From: Branchiostoma floridae
Lineage: Eukaryota > Chordata > Leptocardii > Amphioxiformes > Branchiostomatidae
Direction: 5' to 3'
Length of the DNA: 64,000 nucleotides
Assembly: GCF_000003815.2 (NCBI RefSeq)
Contig: NC_049989.1
Span: 15,206,058 to 15,270,057, forward strand
Shown here in pieces: positions 36,818 through 50,117 of the stretch (positions are counted from its first letter, which is position 1; each line of letters begins with the position of its first letter). A program made the position numbers and the translations under genes. The notes under the pieces were generated by a model. It searched no databases. It was not told the DNA's origin and saw nothing but the letters and a program-made list of their open reading frames with translations.

Positions 36818-39800
36818 ATGGATCAGAAAGTGTCAAAGGCAACGAAACCGAGGTCCCTGAGTTTGCTCGAAGGACGAAGAAGGGAAGACGAAGGACAAAG
36901 TCTGCCACACCATTCGGAACAAAGTGCAAATGTTGACGTGAGAAACAACGTCTTGGACAATGCCGAACCTACAAACATCGCTCCCATCCTCGGCAATGAG
37001 GATGAGGAAGGGGTCGGTACGTGTAAGGCCACTGACGTCGATCTTCATCATGATCAGGAATCCTACGACATGGTCTTACTAGCGCTGGATCAGGGGAGAG
37101 ATACTCAAGTCTTGGACGGCGGCCAGAAATGCTACAATGACGGAGACGTGGTGGCGTTCTCAGAAACAGGTAGAAGAGACGATATTTCAGACATTTATAT
37201 TTCATGACCATATTTGTCCTTATTCCACTTAGACAGCATGTGTGTAAATAATAATTGGAAGAGTTTATTGTAGCCAGACGTAAACTACTACCTTTTTGTG
37301 TTTTGTACAGAAAATGCAGTGACCCAAATTACAAACCCAAGTCAAGTGAGCGGTCAAGGCAACAAGGTGATCAACATTGGACCCAATTCCACTGTCACTA
37401 TCTTCCACGGAACATCCGATGAACCTAACACAGGTGAGCGCTTGATGAAAGTGTAGTATGTCAGTGCAGAGTAACAGCTCTTGAGTAAACCAATGGTGAG
37501 GTTTGCTTGAGTTGTTCGTTTATGTATGTGTATGTATACAGAAAGCACACTATAGATTTCGCGTTAGGTAAACGGTCGTTTCATTGCAACGTTAGTTCGC
37601 TACAGTCACTTCGCCACAAGGCGGTGGTCGTTTCAAATGCAATGATTTCTGCAGATACATATTATGTGATGGTAGGGTAACGATTTCTATTCAAGTTGGT
37701 GTAGCTACAGGACTCCTACCATGGTGAAATAACTTCCCATTTAGCGAAACGTGTTGTAGCAAACTGACAATGTAGCAAACGACCTAGTACCTGTGGCCTT
37801 CGTCTCAAGTTTCTTTGACTTCTTTTTCAGTTCCCGGCATTGACAGTGCCCCTGAGGATTTCCCCCTCGCTGAATGTCAAGATTCACTTAAGTCATATTT
37901 CAAGACAAGACTGAGTTACCTTCAACCACTAGCGTGGAATGAAGAGGTTGAGATTAAGATTGAAGACATCTTCACGACTGTAGACCTCGTGACGCGAACA
38001 CAACAGGGAGGAAACATTAAACGGCGCGCCCTCCCCTCTACTGTCGACGCCTTGACTGCCAGGCCCGATTGTCCCCAGCCCCGGCGCATTTTGATCGAAG
38101 GTAACGCAGGGATAGGGAAGACGACCGAAGTTTCCAAACTCGCGCTTGACTGGGCCGAGGGGCGTTCTTCTGTACTGGAGAAGTATGATCTGGTTTTCCC
38201 GATCGCACTGCGGAAGGTTGGCGAGTCCCAGTCCCTCACAAACTGTATCTTCGACCAACTCCTGCCAGAAGACGTGCCGTTCCAAGAGTCGGACTTAGAA
38301 ACGTACTTGAAGGGGAATGACCGAGTTTTGATCATTCTCGATGGCTTCGACGAGTGGGTTATACATGAAGGGCATGACGTCACCAAACTTCTGACTGGTA
38401 GGCGATCCATTTCATACATAACATGAATGGGTGCCCTGCCCCCATGTGAGGACTAACATTGAACAACTGTTCTAAACAGGAACTAGAAAGACCGACATTT
38501 GCTTGAGAGTAAATACAGCATTGAGGTCATTGACCCTGTGGCCATTGGAAAATGACCCAAAAAAATCATTTTGAAGTGGTCCCTGCCGAAAATCATACAT
38601 TCACAGAGTCATTTGAATAAATATCTAGTGCACCCCTGTAGCAAAATTTAGGCCATTGGTTGTAAACCAGTGTACAGGAGCCAAATGTGGCCCTTTTTGT
38701 AAAATGAATGGACTTTTCTAGCACACCCCATGTAAAATTGCAAAACAGACGAGTCCAAAGATACACCCACTGAAAGACTTTATACTGGCATACAGTTCTG
38801 CAAGTGAGAAAGCTGAACATGGGGTCAACGACTTTGAGGTCATTGACCCTGTGGCCATCGGAAAAATGACCCCAAAAATAATAAAAAAAACGTTTTGAAG
38901 TGGTTTATGCCAGAAATAATACATGTGTACATGGGTCATTTGAATGAATATGCAGTAGTGCACCCCTGTACCAAAATTTAGGTCATTTGGTTGCAAAACC
39001 AGTGCACAGGAGCCAAAAGTGTCCTTTTTTTGTCCAAAAAAATGACCAAAAATCGGAAATTTAGGCATTTAGTTGTACTGTATGCCAAAAGTGTTATTGA
39101 ATCCATGTGGGCATATATAAAGTACACTTCTATGCCAGATTTCAGCTCAATTGGTTGTAAAACCAGGGAACAGGAGCCAAAAATGTACTTTTTTGTCAAA
39201 AATGGCCAAAAGCATTTTGTTGTACTGTATTCCAAATCTGTTATTGACTTCATGTGGGCATATGATCAGCACCTCTGTACCAAATTTCTCTGTACCAATG
39301 TAATTCCATGGCCATGGCACAAGGGCAAAAATATACACATTTGGTCTAAAATTGCCAAAAAAACTTAATTAAATCATTTTAGGGGCAGATATGAAAAAAA
39401 TGAAAAAAACAACAACTGAACTCTGGGGGTATTGGCCCACTCTACCTTGCCAAATTTCAAGTCATTCGGTCCAGGAACAACGGAGATACCGTGTTTTGAA
39501 GATTTGACAGGAGAAAGAAAGAAATAAGAAGAAGAATAAACATTACGAATACAATATATTTCACCATAGCTATGGTATGGCTGCAATATAATTACAAAGA
39601 CAATATATTTCACCATAGCTATGGTATGGCTGAAATATAAATACAAAATATCAACATTGGTCAGACAATTTTGAATTCTTTCCTTCTTTTTAGGTAAGAT
39701 TTTCCGCGACTGTTGCCTGTTGGTGACCACCAGACCTTCCCACACCTCTCAGCTCCATCGTCTGATGCGCGCATATATGCGTCCAGATACACAGGTGGAG

Positions 39801-41782
39801 ATCACAGGGTTCAGTCAGGACAACATCCGCACTTACGTCCACAGGTTCTTCACGGGAGACGAGGCCAAGGCAGCAGCCTTAGTCAGCAAAATGGATTCCT
39901 CCCTAATCCCCACAGGCATTCTGGCAACACCAATACTGCTTTTGTTGACCTGTATGATGTGGGAAGAGAAGCAGGATTTGGTGTTTGGAGGTCGAATCTT
40001 TCCCCTTTATGATGAGCTAGTTTCCTTCACCATAAGGCGACATTGCGTTAGGAACAACGTTGGTTCTGACAAAGGTATTCCTGACAGCATCAGAGACGCA
40101 TTCTTGTGTGCCGGGGCTCTTGCTTTCAATGGCTTGATAGAGAATAGGCTAGTATATAGCAAAGACGATGTGGTTAAGTATTGTGGTGAAGATAGTTTGC
40201 AGGAGCTTGTGTTGTTGGGGATCCTTCATAGACAACAAAGTCCCTCCAGACTCAACCCTTCTGACCAGTTTTCCTTTTCCCACAAAACGATGCAGGAGTA
40301 TTTCGCAGGGTTGCATTTCGCAAAAAGGCTTCAGGACGAGACAACAGAAAAGTCCATTCTGAACACGTACCTAAAAACGGCTCAAAGTGTGCGGGACTTG
40401 GAAAACATGGTCATTTTTGCCTGTGCGAAGTTAGGACCTGAAGCAGATGTTATATTGTCTCATTTTGTGAAAATCTACCAAGAGGAAGTAGAACATTCGT
40501 CCAGTGGTAGGCGTCCACCCTTTTCGTACTTTTCGCATTCTGAGTATTCTAAATGTCGGGTTGCGGGGAATGAAGAAGAGTTTTTGAGTCCTTTTCAGTT
40601 GGCTTTCTTTCGCTACCAGACATACATGGAGATCGCATTGTTGTGCTTCTATGAGAGCGGTTGTCTCTCACGGGTAGAGAACATCTTTCTAGCCAAAGGT
40701 GTTATTCAGTTTTCATATGCAGGCCCTCGTGTCTACAACGCCTTGGAACATGTTTTGAACGAGATTCCACCTCGATCCCTTAGAAGTATAAAATCGCTAA
40801 GGTTGGTCAATACTACGCAATGCTTTGTCAGTCCTGTCATTGACTACCTGAAGATGATGAGTTTGTCTGAGTTGGACCTTTGTGATGCTTGTCTTGGAGG
40901 TCATGACCCCAATACAGGACCTTGTGCCCGCCTGGCACAACAGCTGCCTTACCTAACAAGTTTGAGGAAGCTTGTGCTGTCTTTGAACAATCTTCTCTGC
41001 TCAGACCTACGTGTGTTATTGCCTCCCTTGAAGATGTTGGTGGACCTTGAAGAGTTGGATCTCGCTGGTAATTTTGAATTAGAAGGTTGTGGAAAGGAAA
41101 TCTCAGAACTGCCATGCTCCTTAAGGAACCTCAAAGTCCTGAAAGTGCATTTATGCGGACTTAGCCTGGAGGATGGTCTACAAATAGGTAAGGGCATAAT
41201 CTTATCCACCTCATTCTTTTACATCAAGACTTTTCTATAATTTCTTATTCATGTACCACTTGCTTGGTATAAAATTGATGAAACTTTTTGTCAACTGTTT
41301 AAATCTACTTAATAACCTTCCCGATCACGATCTCATATTTTTGCCAAGTAATTTTATCTCATTGGAATGCAAATAATATGCAAAGAAGTCTCTTATCAAT
41401 ATTATTTCTGTGTAAATCACATGTTGTATGACAAGTATCCGTCTTCTTATTGCCACGTTTGCTCATTAAGTACATTAGTGAAGTAAAAATTTACATCTCC
41501 ATTTCCATGTCTCATCCAGACCTACATACCAAGTATCAAGACAATCCATCCAGGCATCCTAGAGTTATGTTAACAGACGGATAGACACACACAAACACGA
41601 ACAATCCAGACAACTTAACATTCTGGGCGAAGATACTAATGCTGTTGTTTTCAATTTAACACACAGCTACTGCAGTGGTGCAGTACTGCCCAAAGATGAA
41701 GGATTTTTACTGGTACTGCAATGTGACAGATCAGATGGACGAAAGGGAAGTTTGGGATGCTCTCAGTGGCTTAAAGTCATGA
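36818..41782 (+). CDS. NLR gene E: leader, RHIM-like motif, NACHT, LRR (intact)
   Basis: Coding exons: 36818-37169, 37311-37433, 37831-38397, 39694-41187 and 41667-41782; 883 residues, all introns phase 1. It starts MDQKVSKA, so the myristoylation glycine is missing. The frame from the next upstream ATG meets TAA at once, which supports this start. Exon 1 is 6 codons shorter than in C. Exon 2 has VINIGPNSTVTI. Exon 3 keeps GNAGIGKTTE and LIILDGFDEW. Exon 4 has the RAYMRPD insertion shared with D, then FSHKTMQEYFAGLHF and LRRs (LTSLRKLVLSLNNLL, LEELDLAGNFEL). TGA at 41780-41782; a 3' UTR donor follows at 41815/41816 and an acceptor at 42247-42248. By family, a cytosolic NLR; ligand unknown. 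Confidence 0.9.
37311..37433 (+). other. RHIM-like exon 2 of gene E
   Basis: A 123-nt exon. Peptide includes QVSGQGNKVINIGPNSTVTI; His after INIGP is Asn here. Intron 2 of E lacks the reverse-transcriptase fossil present in five paralogs. Confidence 0.75.
38480..39685. repeat. Repeat block filling intron 3 of E
   Basis: The same block as in D (29845-31015), in the same place and orientation. Confidence 0.55.
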
Positions 41783-43464
41783 CCTACAGGAGAGAGTACT
41801 AGAAAATCCTGTCAGGTATGTGATATCATTCCATGGGTATGTGGCCTGAGATGTACATGTATGTACTATCAATTGAAATTACAGCACAAAGCACCAAAAC
41901 TGTATCTCCAAGCAGAGGGTAGGCTTTGGCTTGTTTTGGATGACATTTTAGACACTTTGTCAGCCTATCCCGTCAGTTTTCTACATAAAAACATGCACCA
42001 AGCCAAAGCTTACAGATGTACAAGTAAATAGTATAATTGTAAATATTGGGCTGATGGATGTTTTCTATTTTTATGATACTGTTAAGAAGTCCAGGAAAAA
42101 GTCCAGGAAAGTTTGCCGTTGAGAACACCACTAATGGATTTTCTTTAATAAAGCCTTACAAAGGTACCTGATAACTGTTTTACATCTGTACAATTTGCAG
42201 CCAACACTACCTAACAACCACGTTATTTCAACATGTACTTTCCTCCAGGAATCAGTTACTCATGGTGGGCCCGGAGCTCCCTCCTCATCAGGCTCATACA
42301 CACCATTCATTAGTACAGCACCAGACATGCTCAAGGCAAACTCCAAGCACTAACCAAGGACGTTCTATAACGTCCTGGCACTAAATTCAGTCTTTCACTT
42401 TATGTTTTCTGCGGCTGAATAGGCTGTTTTCACTTATGGATATTTGAGTTACAAATCTTGTAGTTATTTGGGGTGACAGATGTTAAAGTCAAGGTCCTCA
42501 TCTACTTCGGTGGATGAACATTATAATTATCGTATGAGTTATGGAATACCCTTACCATTTTTGCCATGTCATTTCTGTAACAGAAGACGAGAACTCAAAC
42601 AAACCAAAGACAAACTTAATAGTTCTTGCTGTCGTAAATAGTATGTTTGTTGACAAAAAATCACAAACCTTTTAGCTGAGGTTTTGATCAGACATGCAAT
42701 GCAATGATACTGGGATAAAAACCTGTCAATAGCTAGTCTACATATAGTGGAAAAACTAAACTTTACTTAACCAACACCAAGTTTGATTGGGACTTACCCC
42801 AAATGTTGGCGTAGTCTACATATACATAGTGACTTTGTATAAGAATAGGACTGTATGTAAAGGTTTACACAGTTTGACTGTAAAGATAACCCTTGGTAAC
42901 TTTTCACTGGATACAATTGCAAATAACAACCTAACAGCACTTGGCTATCAAATAGTGAAGAAAAGCAGCAAATATTGAAACAAACTACACATTGTGTATT
43001 GTCATGAGAGTCTTAGAAAACTGAAGTGGAAGGTGTTTATTGAGGTAGGAGACTATTGTAAATGGACAACTATCAGAGTATGTGTGGGAATACCATTATG
43101 TCATTATAACCCCCTTCCATTGTATACATGCACCTTTAGAACAATTACTAATATCTAAGATAATCATAAGGAAGCCAAAGTATAAAGAAAACTATAAAAA
43201 TGCATACATCTGCTTTGTATATTTTTGCGCACCTGTTTATCACAGTGTTACTGGTACAAAAAACAGTGAGGATTTGAGAGGTTGGTAAAAATTCTTGCTT
43301 TTGTAAAGTAACAGAACTAGTCCCGAAGACGTGTTAAAAACAACAACAACAACAACAAAACTAGACTTCTACAACCCCATACTTTGCCAAATGATGCAAA
43401 TCTTCACGACTGATATACATGTATTCTAAAATGTTTATTACCCATATCAAGGTTATGTTTTAAT
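41783..43464. other. 3' UTR and gene-free stretch downstream of gene E
   Basis: AT-rich, collinear with the downstream flanks of A, B and G in its first part. No coding exon seen. Confidence 0.5.
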
Positions 43465-43486
43465 CCGCGTTTGTGTGTTTGTGTGC

Positions 43487-43542
<56 letters not shown>
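43465..43542. repeat. (GT)n microsatellite
   Basis: Long GT run, position-equivalent to 34953-35009. Confidence 0.9.
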
Positions 43543-43543
<1 letters not shown>

Positions 43544-43819
43544 GATTTGTTAAAATGTAAAAATACGTAAGACATTAACGTCTATTGGTCAGTGAACGAT
43601 TCCCAAAATATAATTATCCAAAAGTCTTCATAGGACGTTTGCAACTTTAGACGTTTCCGCTTTGCTTTTTGTATTGATTTGATTTAAGACAGGCAAGGAC
43701 AATGTGGCGATGCACTCTAGTTAGTAACTTATCATAACAGTGCCACATACAAAAGATTGACCTAAGATAAAGGTAATCCTATAGCCATTATATGGCCGTA
43801 GAGGCAGTACGTTAGTACA

Positions 43820-44011
43820 CTGTGTCTCAGGCACAATATTGGAAGGCAGGACCCATCCCACTCCTTTCACCGCGTTTTGAATCCCCAGGCCGAAGTCAAA
43901 TACTCATATTGACACGTGGATGTAGTGAGGAAAGTCGACTTAAATGCCTTTCCTAAGGGCACAAGATCGGTATAGCATAACAGGATTGGAACCCAGGGCT
44001 CTGGGCCGAAT
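43820..44011 (-). repeat. tRNA-derived SINE upstream of gene F
   Basis: Minus-strand SINE of the same family and position as those before C and E. Confidence 0.55.
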
Positions 44012-44178
44012 ACCCTTGTGCTTTTTCTTAATTGTTCATCCGCATATAAGAATATGTGGCACCAGACCACACTGAGAACTCAACGTCGTACTATTCTTGA
44101 GACACAACTACGGACATTTGTATGATTTTGCCCACATCGTTCTAAGCAAAGCACTAACCGCCAGGTGCGAAACGCAGG

Positions 44179-44191
44179 TGACCTTTGCCCC
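44179..44191 (-). promoter_or_regulatory. DR1 site upstream of gene F
   Basis: The minus strand reads GGGGCAAAGGTCA, identical to gene E, 145 nt before the leader donor. Confidence 0.45.
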
Positions 44192-44249
44192 GGAGCTGTA
44201 TTGTGTACAATAGCCAGGAAGAGAAACGCGCCGCTTGACAGTCGTCCTC

Positions 44250-44336
44250 GGTAAATTGCAGTGGGATTTAGAATTGTACATGCCCCTTGGACCACTAAGG
44301 ACAACCTGTTGTGCGTTTTCTCTTTCTGAGCGTGAG
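44250..44336 (+). other. Non-coding leader exon segment of gene F
   Basis: Ends GCGTGAG|GTAAGG (GT at 44337). It would splice to the acceptor at 45132-45133. Confidence 0.5.
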
Positions 44337-45599
44337 GTAAGGCTATAGAGGTACGTATTCCCCGTTGAACCCCACTCCGGGTACTTAGAGCAGTTTAGAG
44401 TGCAGTGTAAGTAGTACATCTTATGCAGTGTAAGTACATGGTCTATTCGTGTGACTCGTTCGATAAACTGAGCTAGCAATGATCTAACCCAAGACACAGA
44501 TCAGCAAAGGAACAATGTCCTGTGGTGATCAAATGGTGGGTAGGTGACGAGCAGACAAGGCAAATACAACAGTGAGGTTCAAGTACCACCAAACTACGTT
44601 ATAAAAAAAAATATAGGGCTGACAGGAATTTGGCATGATCGTTTCAAGTGTTTGGCGGTACTTGAACCCAACTGTTACACAGAAAACGTGACTTCTAAGA
44701 ATTTTCCCGCTGCACGAAATAACTGTTCGTGTGTTCGAAAGGTTTTCAACCTTAGAATTAAGCATTTTGTATACGGCAGTGAATTCATTTTAGGGAACTT
44801 GTTGGTCTGGTTACGTGTGGAAACCCCCTCACCCAAATTTCCCCGGGGATAACGATTACGTTCAACAACAACACCTTTGTATGGCCATAGTATGACGTGT
44901 GAAATGTGATACGTCTGATTGTGTCCGAGGTGTGTAAACAAAGTTGAAAGACGCTGGCGTTTGGGAACACGGCAGGTATTACTGCATGCCATTGTACACT
45001 GCAGTGTAGTCGCACTGTGTATACTGTAGTACAGTGGTCAGGAAAGAGCACATTGATTTCATGCATAAATCCAGGAAGCAGCAAGTTAGATGAGTGTGGA
45101 CTTAAGTTAAGATATCTTTGTTTTTACCAACAGTCCTGCCTAACATGGATCAGAAAGTGTCAAAGGCAACAAAACCGATGTCCCTGAGTTTGCTCGAAGG
45201 ACAAAGGAGGGAAGACGAAGATCAAAGTCCGCCACACCATTCGGAACAAACTAGAGAACATGGGGCAAATGTTGACGTGAGAAGCAACGCCTTGGACAAT
45301 GTCGAACCTACAAACACCACTCGTAGCCTTGGCAATGAGGATGAGGAAGGGGTCGGTACGTGTAAGGCCACTGACGTCGACATGGCCTTACTAGCGCTGG
45401 ATCAGGGGAGAGACACTCAAGGCTTGGACGGCGGGCGTGAATGCTACAATGACGGAGACATTGTGGCGTTCTCAGAAACAGGTAGAAGAAATTATATTCC
45501 TGACATTTATATTTCATGACCATATTTGTCTTTCCACATATACATTAGAAGAACTCATTTTATTTTGTACAAATAGTTGCCTTTCTGTGCCTTATACAG

Positions 45600-45722
45600 A
45601 AAATGCAGTGACCCAAATTACAAACCCAAGTCAAGTGAGCGGTCAAGGCAACAAGGTCATCAACATCGGGCCCCATTCCACCGTCAACATCTTCCACGGA
45701 ATATCCGATGAACCTAACACAG
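45600..45722 (+). other. RHIM-like exon 2 of gene F
   Basis: A 123-nt exon. Peptide includes QVSGQGNKVINIGPHSTVNI. Confidence 0.75.
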
Positions 45723-45828
45723 GTGAGTGCTTGATAAAAAGGCTTACTGATGGCTCGATAACTCAAGCAGTAGTCAGCAAATAGTCAAACATGTGAATCT
45801 ACGGAGTTAGTAAAAACATTAATGTACA

Positions 45829-45950
45829 GTAGAAAGAGCAGAGGGCCTAACACTGTACCCTGTGGAACTCCAGGGGTGACCTTGACGGCTTTTTATGTTT
45901 CGCCATCAAATACAACCCTCTGTGTTCACTCCGCAAGGAAGAAATGTCTT
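45829..45950 (-). mobile_element. Fossil reverse-transcriptase fragment in intron 2 of F
   Basis: Homologous to the fragments in B, C, D and G; decayed GVPQGT..GPLLF region on the minus strand. Confidence 0.55.
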
Positions 45951-48934
45951 TACACTTTTTAGACATTAAATAACATCCAAATTTAACAAAACTACTTCTA
46001 CCATGCATCCAAACGACTCCTACCATGTAATGAAACAATTTGCCATGTAGCCAAAGGTACTGTATCGAACTGACAATGTAGCGAAACGACCTAGTACATG
46101 CTATGTATAACCCTTCGTCATTTTGTTTGACTTTTTTTTCAGTTCCCAACATTGACAGTACCACTGAAGATTTTCCCCTGGCTCTATGTCAAAATTCACT
46201 TAAGTCGTATTACAAGACAAGACTGAGCTACCTTCACCCACTAGCGTGGAATGAAACTTTCACCATGAAGATTGAGGACATCTTCACGACTGTCGACCTC
46301 TTGACGCGAACACAACAAGGAGGAAACATTGAACGGCGCGCCCTCCCCTCTACTGTCGACGCCTTGACTGCCCGCCCCAATTGTCCCCAGCCCCGGCGCA
46401 TTTTGATCGAAGGTAACGCAGGGATAGGGAAGACGACCGAAGTTTCCAAACTAGCTTTTGACTGGGCCGAGGGCAGGTCTCTGATTCTGGAAAAGTATGA
46501 TCTAGTTTTCCCAATCGCGCTGCGGAAGGTTGATGAGTCCCAGTCCCTCACAGAGTGCATCTTCGACCAACTCCTACCAGAAGATGTGCCGTTTCAGGAG
46601 TCGGACTTAGAAACGTACCTGAAGGGGAATGACCGAGTCTTGATCATTCTCGACGGCTTCGACGAGTGGGCCAGACTTAAAGGGCATGACGTCACCAAAC
46701 TTCTGACTGGTAGGCACTTCATTTCAAATATAGTTCAACATAACATGAATGGGTGTCCTGGCCCTATGTCAGGGCTGACATTGAACCGATTCTCTAAACA
46801 GGAAATACAAAAAATCAACATTGGCGAGCCTTAGTGCAAATCCTCCCCTTCCTTTCAGGTAAGATTCTCCGTGACTGTTGCCTGTTGGTGACCACCAGAC
46901 CTTCCCACACCCCTCAGCTGCAGAGTCTGATGTGTCCGGACACACAGGTGGAGATCACGGGCTTCAGTCAGGACAACATCCGCACTTACGTCCACAGGTT
47001 CTTCACGGGAGACGAGGCCAAGGCAGCAGCCTTAGTCAGCAAAATGGACTCCTCCCTAATCCCCACAGGCATTCTGGCAACACCCATACTGCTTTTGTTG
47101 ACCTGCATGATGTGGGAAGAGAAGCAGGATTTGGTGTTTGGAGGTCAAATCTTTCCCCTTTATGATGAGCTAGTTTCCTTCACCATAAGGCGGCATTGCG
47201 TTAGGAACAACATTGGTACAGACCAAGGTATTCCTGACAACATCAGAGACGCACTTTTGTGTGCCGGGGCTCTTGCTTTCAATGGCTTGATGGAGAATAA
47301 TCTTGTATATAGCAAAGACAATGTGGTCACGTATTGTGGTGAAGACAGTTTGCAGGAGCTTGTGTTATTGGGGATCCTTCATAGACAAGAAAGTCCCTCC
47401 AGACTCAACCCTTCTGACCAGTTTTCCTTCTCCCACAAGACGATGCAGGAATATTTCGCAGGGTTGCATTTCGCAAAAAGACTTCAGAACCAGACAGCAG
47501 AACTGAGCACGTACCTAAAAACGTTTCAAAGTGTGCGGGACTGGAAAACATGGTCATTTTTGCCTGTGCCAAGTTAGGACCCGAAGCAGATATCATATTG
47601 GCTCATCTTGTCAAAATTTACCAAGAGGAGGTAGAACAATTTTCTGATAGCTTCAGTGTTTGGCTTTTAAGGAATGTTCCCTTTTATCTTTATTCTGAAT
47701 GTCGGGTTTCGCGGAATGAAGAAGAGCTTTTGAGTCCTTCTCAGTTGGCTTTCTTTCGCTACCAGACATACCTGGATATTGCACTGTTGTGCTCCTACGA
47801 GAGCGGTTGTCTCTCACTGGTCGACAGCATCTTTCTCGCCAAAGGTGTTGTTCAGTTTTCAGATGTAGGCCCTCGTGTCTACAACGCCCTGGAACATGTT
47901 CTGAACAAAATTCAACCCCAATCCCTTAGAAAATTAAAATCCCTCTGGTTGGTCAATACCATGCAATGCTTTGTCAGCCCTGTCATTGGCTACCTGAAGA
48001 TGATGAATTTGTCTGAGTTGAACCTTCGAAGTGCTTGTCTTGGAGGTCATGACCCCAATACAGGACCTTGTGCCCGTCTGTCACAACAGCTGCCTTACCT
48101 AACAAGTTTGAGGAAGCTTGTGTTGTCTTTCAATAATCTTCTCTGCTCAGACCTACTTGTGTTATTGCCTTCCTTGAAGATGTTGGTGGAGCTTGAAGAG
48201 TTGTATCTGTCTGGTAACAACCTAGCAGGTTGTGGGAAGGAAATCTCAGAACTGCCGTGCTCCTTACGGAACCTCAGGGTCCTGAAGGTGTATCGCTGCG
48301 AACTTAAAACGGAGGGCGTTGTTCAAATAGGTAAGGGCATGATCTTATCCACCTCATTCTTTTACATCAAGACTTTTCTTTAATTTCTTATTCATGTACC
48401 TCTTGCTCGGTACAAAATTGATGAAACTTTTTGTCAACTGTTTAAATCTACTTAATAACCTTCCCAATTAGTTTCACGATCTCATATTTTTGCCAAGTAA
48501 TTTTATCTCATTGGAATGCAAATAATATGCAAAGAAGTCTCTTATCAATATTATTTCTGTGTAAATCACATGTTGTATGACAAGTATCCGTCTTCTTATT
48601 GCCACATTTGCTCATTAAGTACATTAATGAAGTCAAAATTTACATTGCCATTTCCAAGTCTCATCCAGACCTACATACCAAGTATCAAGACAATCTATCT
48701 TGGTATCCTAGAGTTATGTTAACAGACGGATAGACACACACAAACACGAACAATCCAGACAGCATAACATTCTGGGCGAAGGTACTACTAATGCTGTTGT
48801 TTTCAATTTAACACACAGCCACTGCAGTGGTGCAGTACTGCCCAAAGATGGAAGAGTTTGACTGGGACTACAATTTGACAGATCAGAAGGACAAAAGGAA
48901 AGTTCGGGACTTTCTCAGTGGCTCAAAGTCATGA

Positions 48935-50030
48935 CCTACAGGAGAGAGTACTAGAAAATCCTCTGTCAGGTATGTTGCATATTCCCAAGGGTATGTGGCC
49001 TGAGATGTACATGTATGTACTATCAATTGAAATTACAGCACAAAGCACCCAAAACTGTACCTCTAAGCAGAGGGTAGGTTTTGGATGACATCTTATAGAC
49101 GATTTTTCAGCCTATTCTGTCAGTTTTTCTACAAAAATGGGAAGGTCTTACATACAGTCGTGTATGAAATTCATATACCGAAACAAAGCATGTCATCAGA
49201 ACCTGTAGATGTACAAGTATATTGTACATAACACTGGGCGAACTAGTGTATTTCTATATTGTTTATTATAACGTTACGTTAGTATAATTATAACAATAAG
49301 AAGTCCCAAAAGGTATGCCCTTGGTAACACCACTAATGCATGTTCTTTTAATTAAGAAAATCCTCATAAGTTTTCAACAAAACCAGATAACTATGTCACC
49401 ATTCTGCATCTGAAGTAACTAACTGCTATAAAATGACAGCCTTTCAACATATTTTTTCCTCCAGGAATCAATGGTTCATGGGCAGCCCGAACCTTCCTCC
49501 TAGATCCCACACACCATTCGTCAGTCCAGCACCCGTCATGCGTAAGGCAACAACAAAATCCACGCACTTAGTCTTCCACCCTATGTTTTCTGCAGCTGAA
49601 TAGGCTGTTTCCACTCAATTTGTACATTTGAGTTATGAATCATGTTGTCAGTTATGAGTCATTTGAGGTGACAGAAGTTAAAGTCAAGGTCCTCATCTAC
49701 TTTGTGCACTATTTTGGAATCAAAATGTTATACATGAACTATCAGAGTTCTTACCATAGCTTTTATGATGCTGGAATAAAAGCCTGTCATTAGCTAGTCT
49801 ACATATTCAAAGTGTCTTGTATAAGGATAGGAGTGCATGTATAGGTACACAGTTTGACTGTAAAGATAACCCTTTATAACTTTTCACTAGATACAATTGC
49901 AGGTAACAACCTAACAGCACTGGACTATCAAATAATTAAGAAAAGCAGCAAATATTGTAACACAAACTTTTGTCAAGAGAAAAATTTAAATGAAATGTAA
50001 GTTCATGAAGGTTAGACATCCAGGTAAACA
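48935..50030. other. 3' UTR and gene-free stretch downstream of gene F
   Basis: A 3' UTR donor at 48969/48970, an acceptor at 49463-49464 and AATAAA at 49775-49780. The distal part matches D rather than E. Confidence 0.45.
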
Positions 50031-50038
50031 ATATTCAA

Positions 50039-50117
50039 ATACAATTCAATCCCTACAGCTGGACAAATATAGAGATTCAAATCTTAGTTTTATCCAGCTG
50101 TAAAGATTGAATTGTAT
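50039..50117. repeat. Hairpin in the region downstream of gene F
   Basis: Arms 50039-50063 and 50093-50117 are inverted repeats with 2 mismatches in 25. Preceded at about 50007 by GAAGGTTAGACATCCAGG, a header shared with the hairpin repeat in intron 4 of C. Confidence 0.65.

Larger units (their letters stand above)
45145..48934 (+). pseudogene. NLR gene F, frameshift in exon 4
   Basis: Coding exons: 45145-45481, 45600-45722, 46143-46709, 46859-48330 and 48819-48934. It starts MDQKVSKA. Exon 1 lacks the nine codons LHHDQESYD that stand between DVD and MALLALDQG in the paralogs. Exon 2 carries VINIGPHSTVNI. Exon 3 keeps both Walker motifs. In exon 4 the paralog word GGGACTTGG reads GGGACTGG at about 47537-47544, a 1-nt deletion. 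The exon is 1472 nt against 1473 in C. The frame then stops at TAG 47575-47577, giving about 581 residues with no LRRs. Downstream sequence stays open in the shifted frame through the LRRs. Possible readings: recent pseudogene, allele or sequencing error. Confidence 0.85.
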
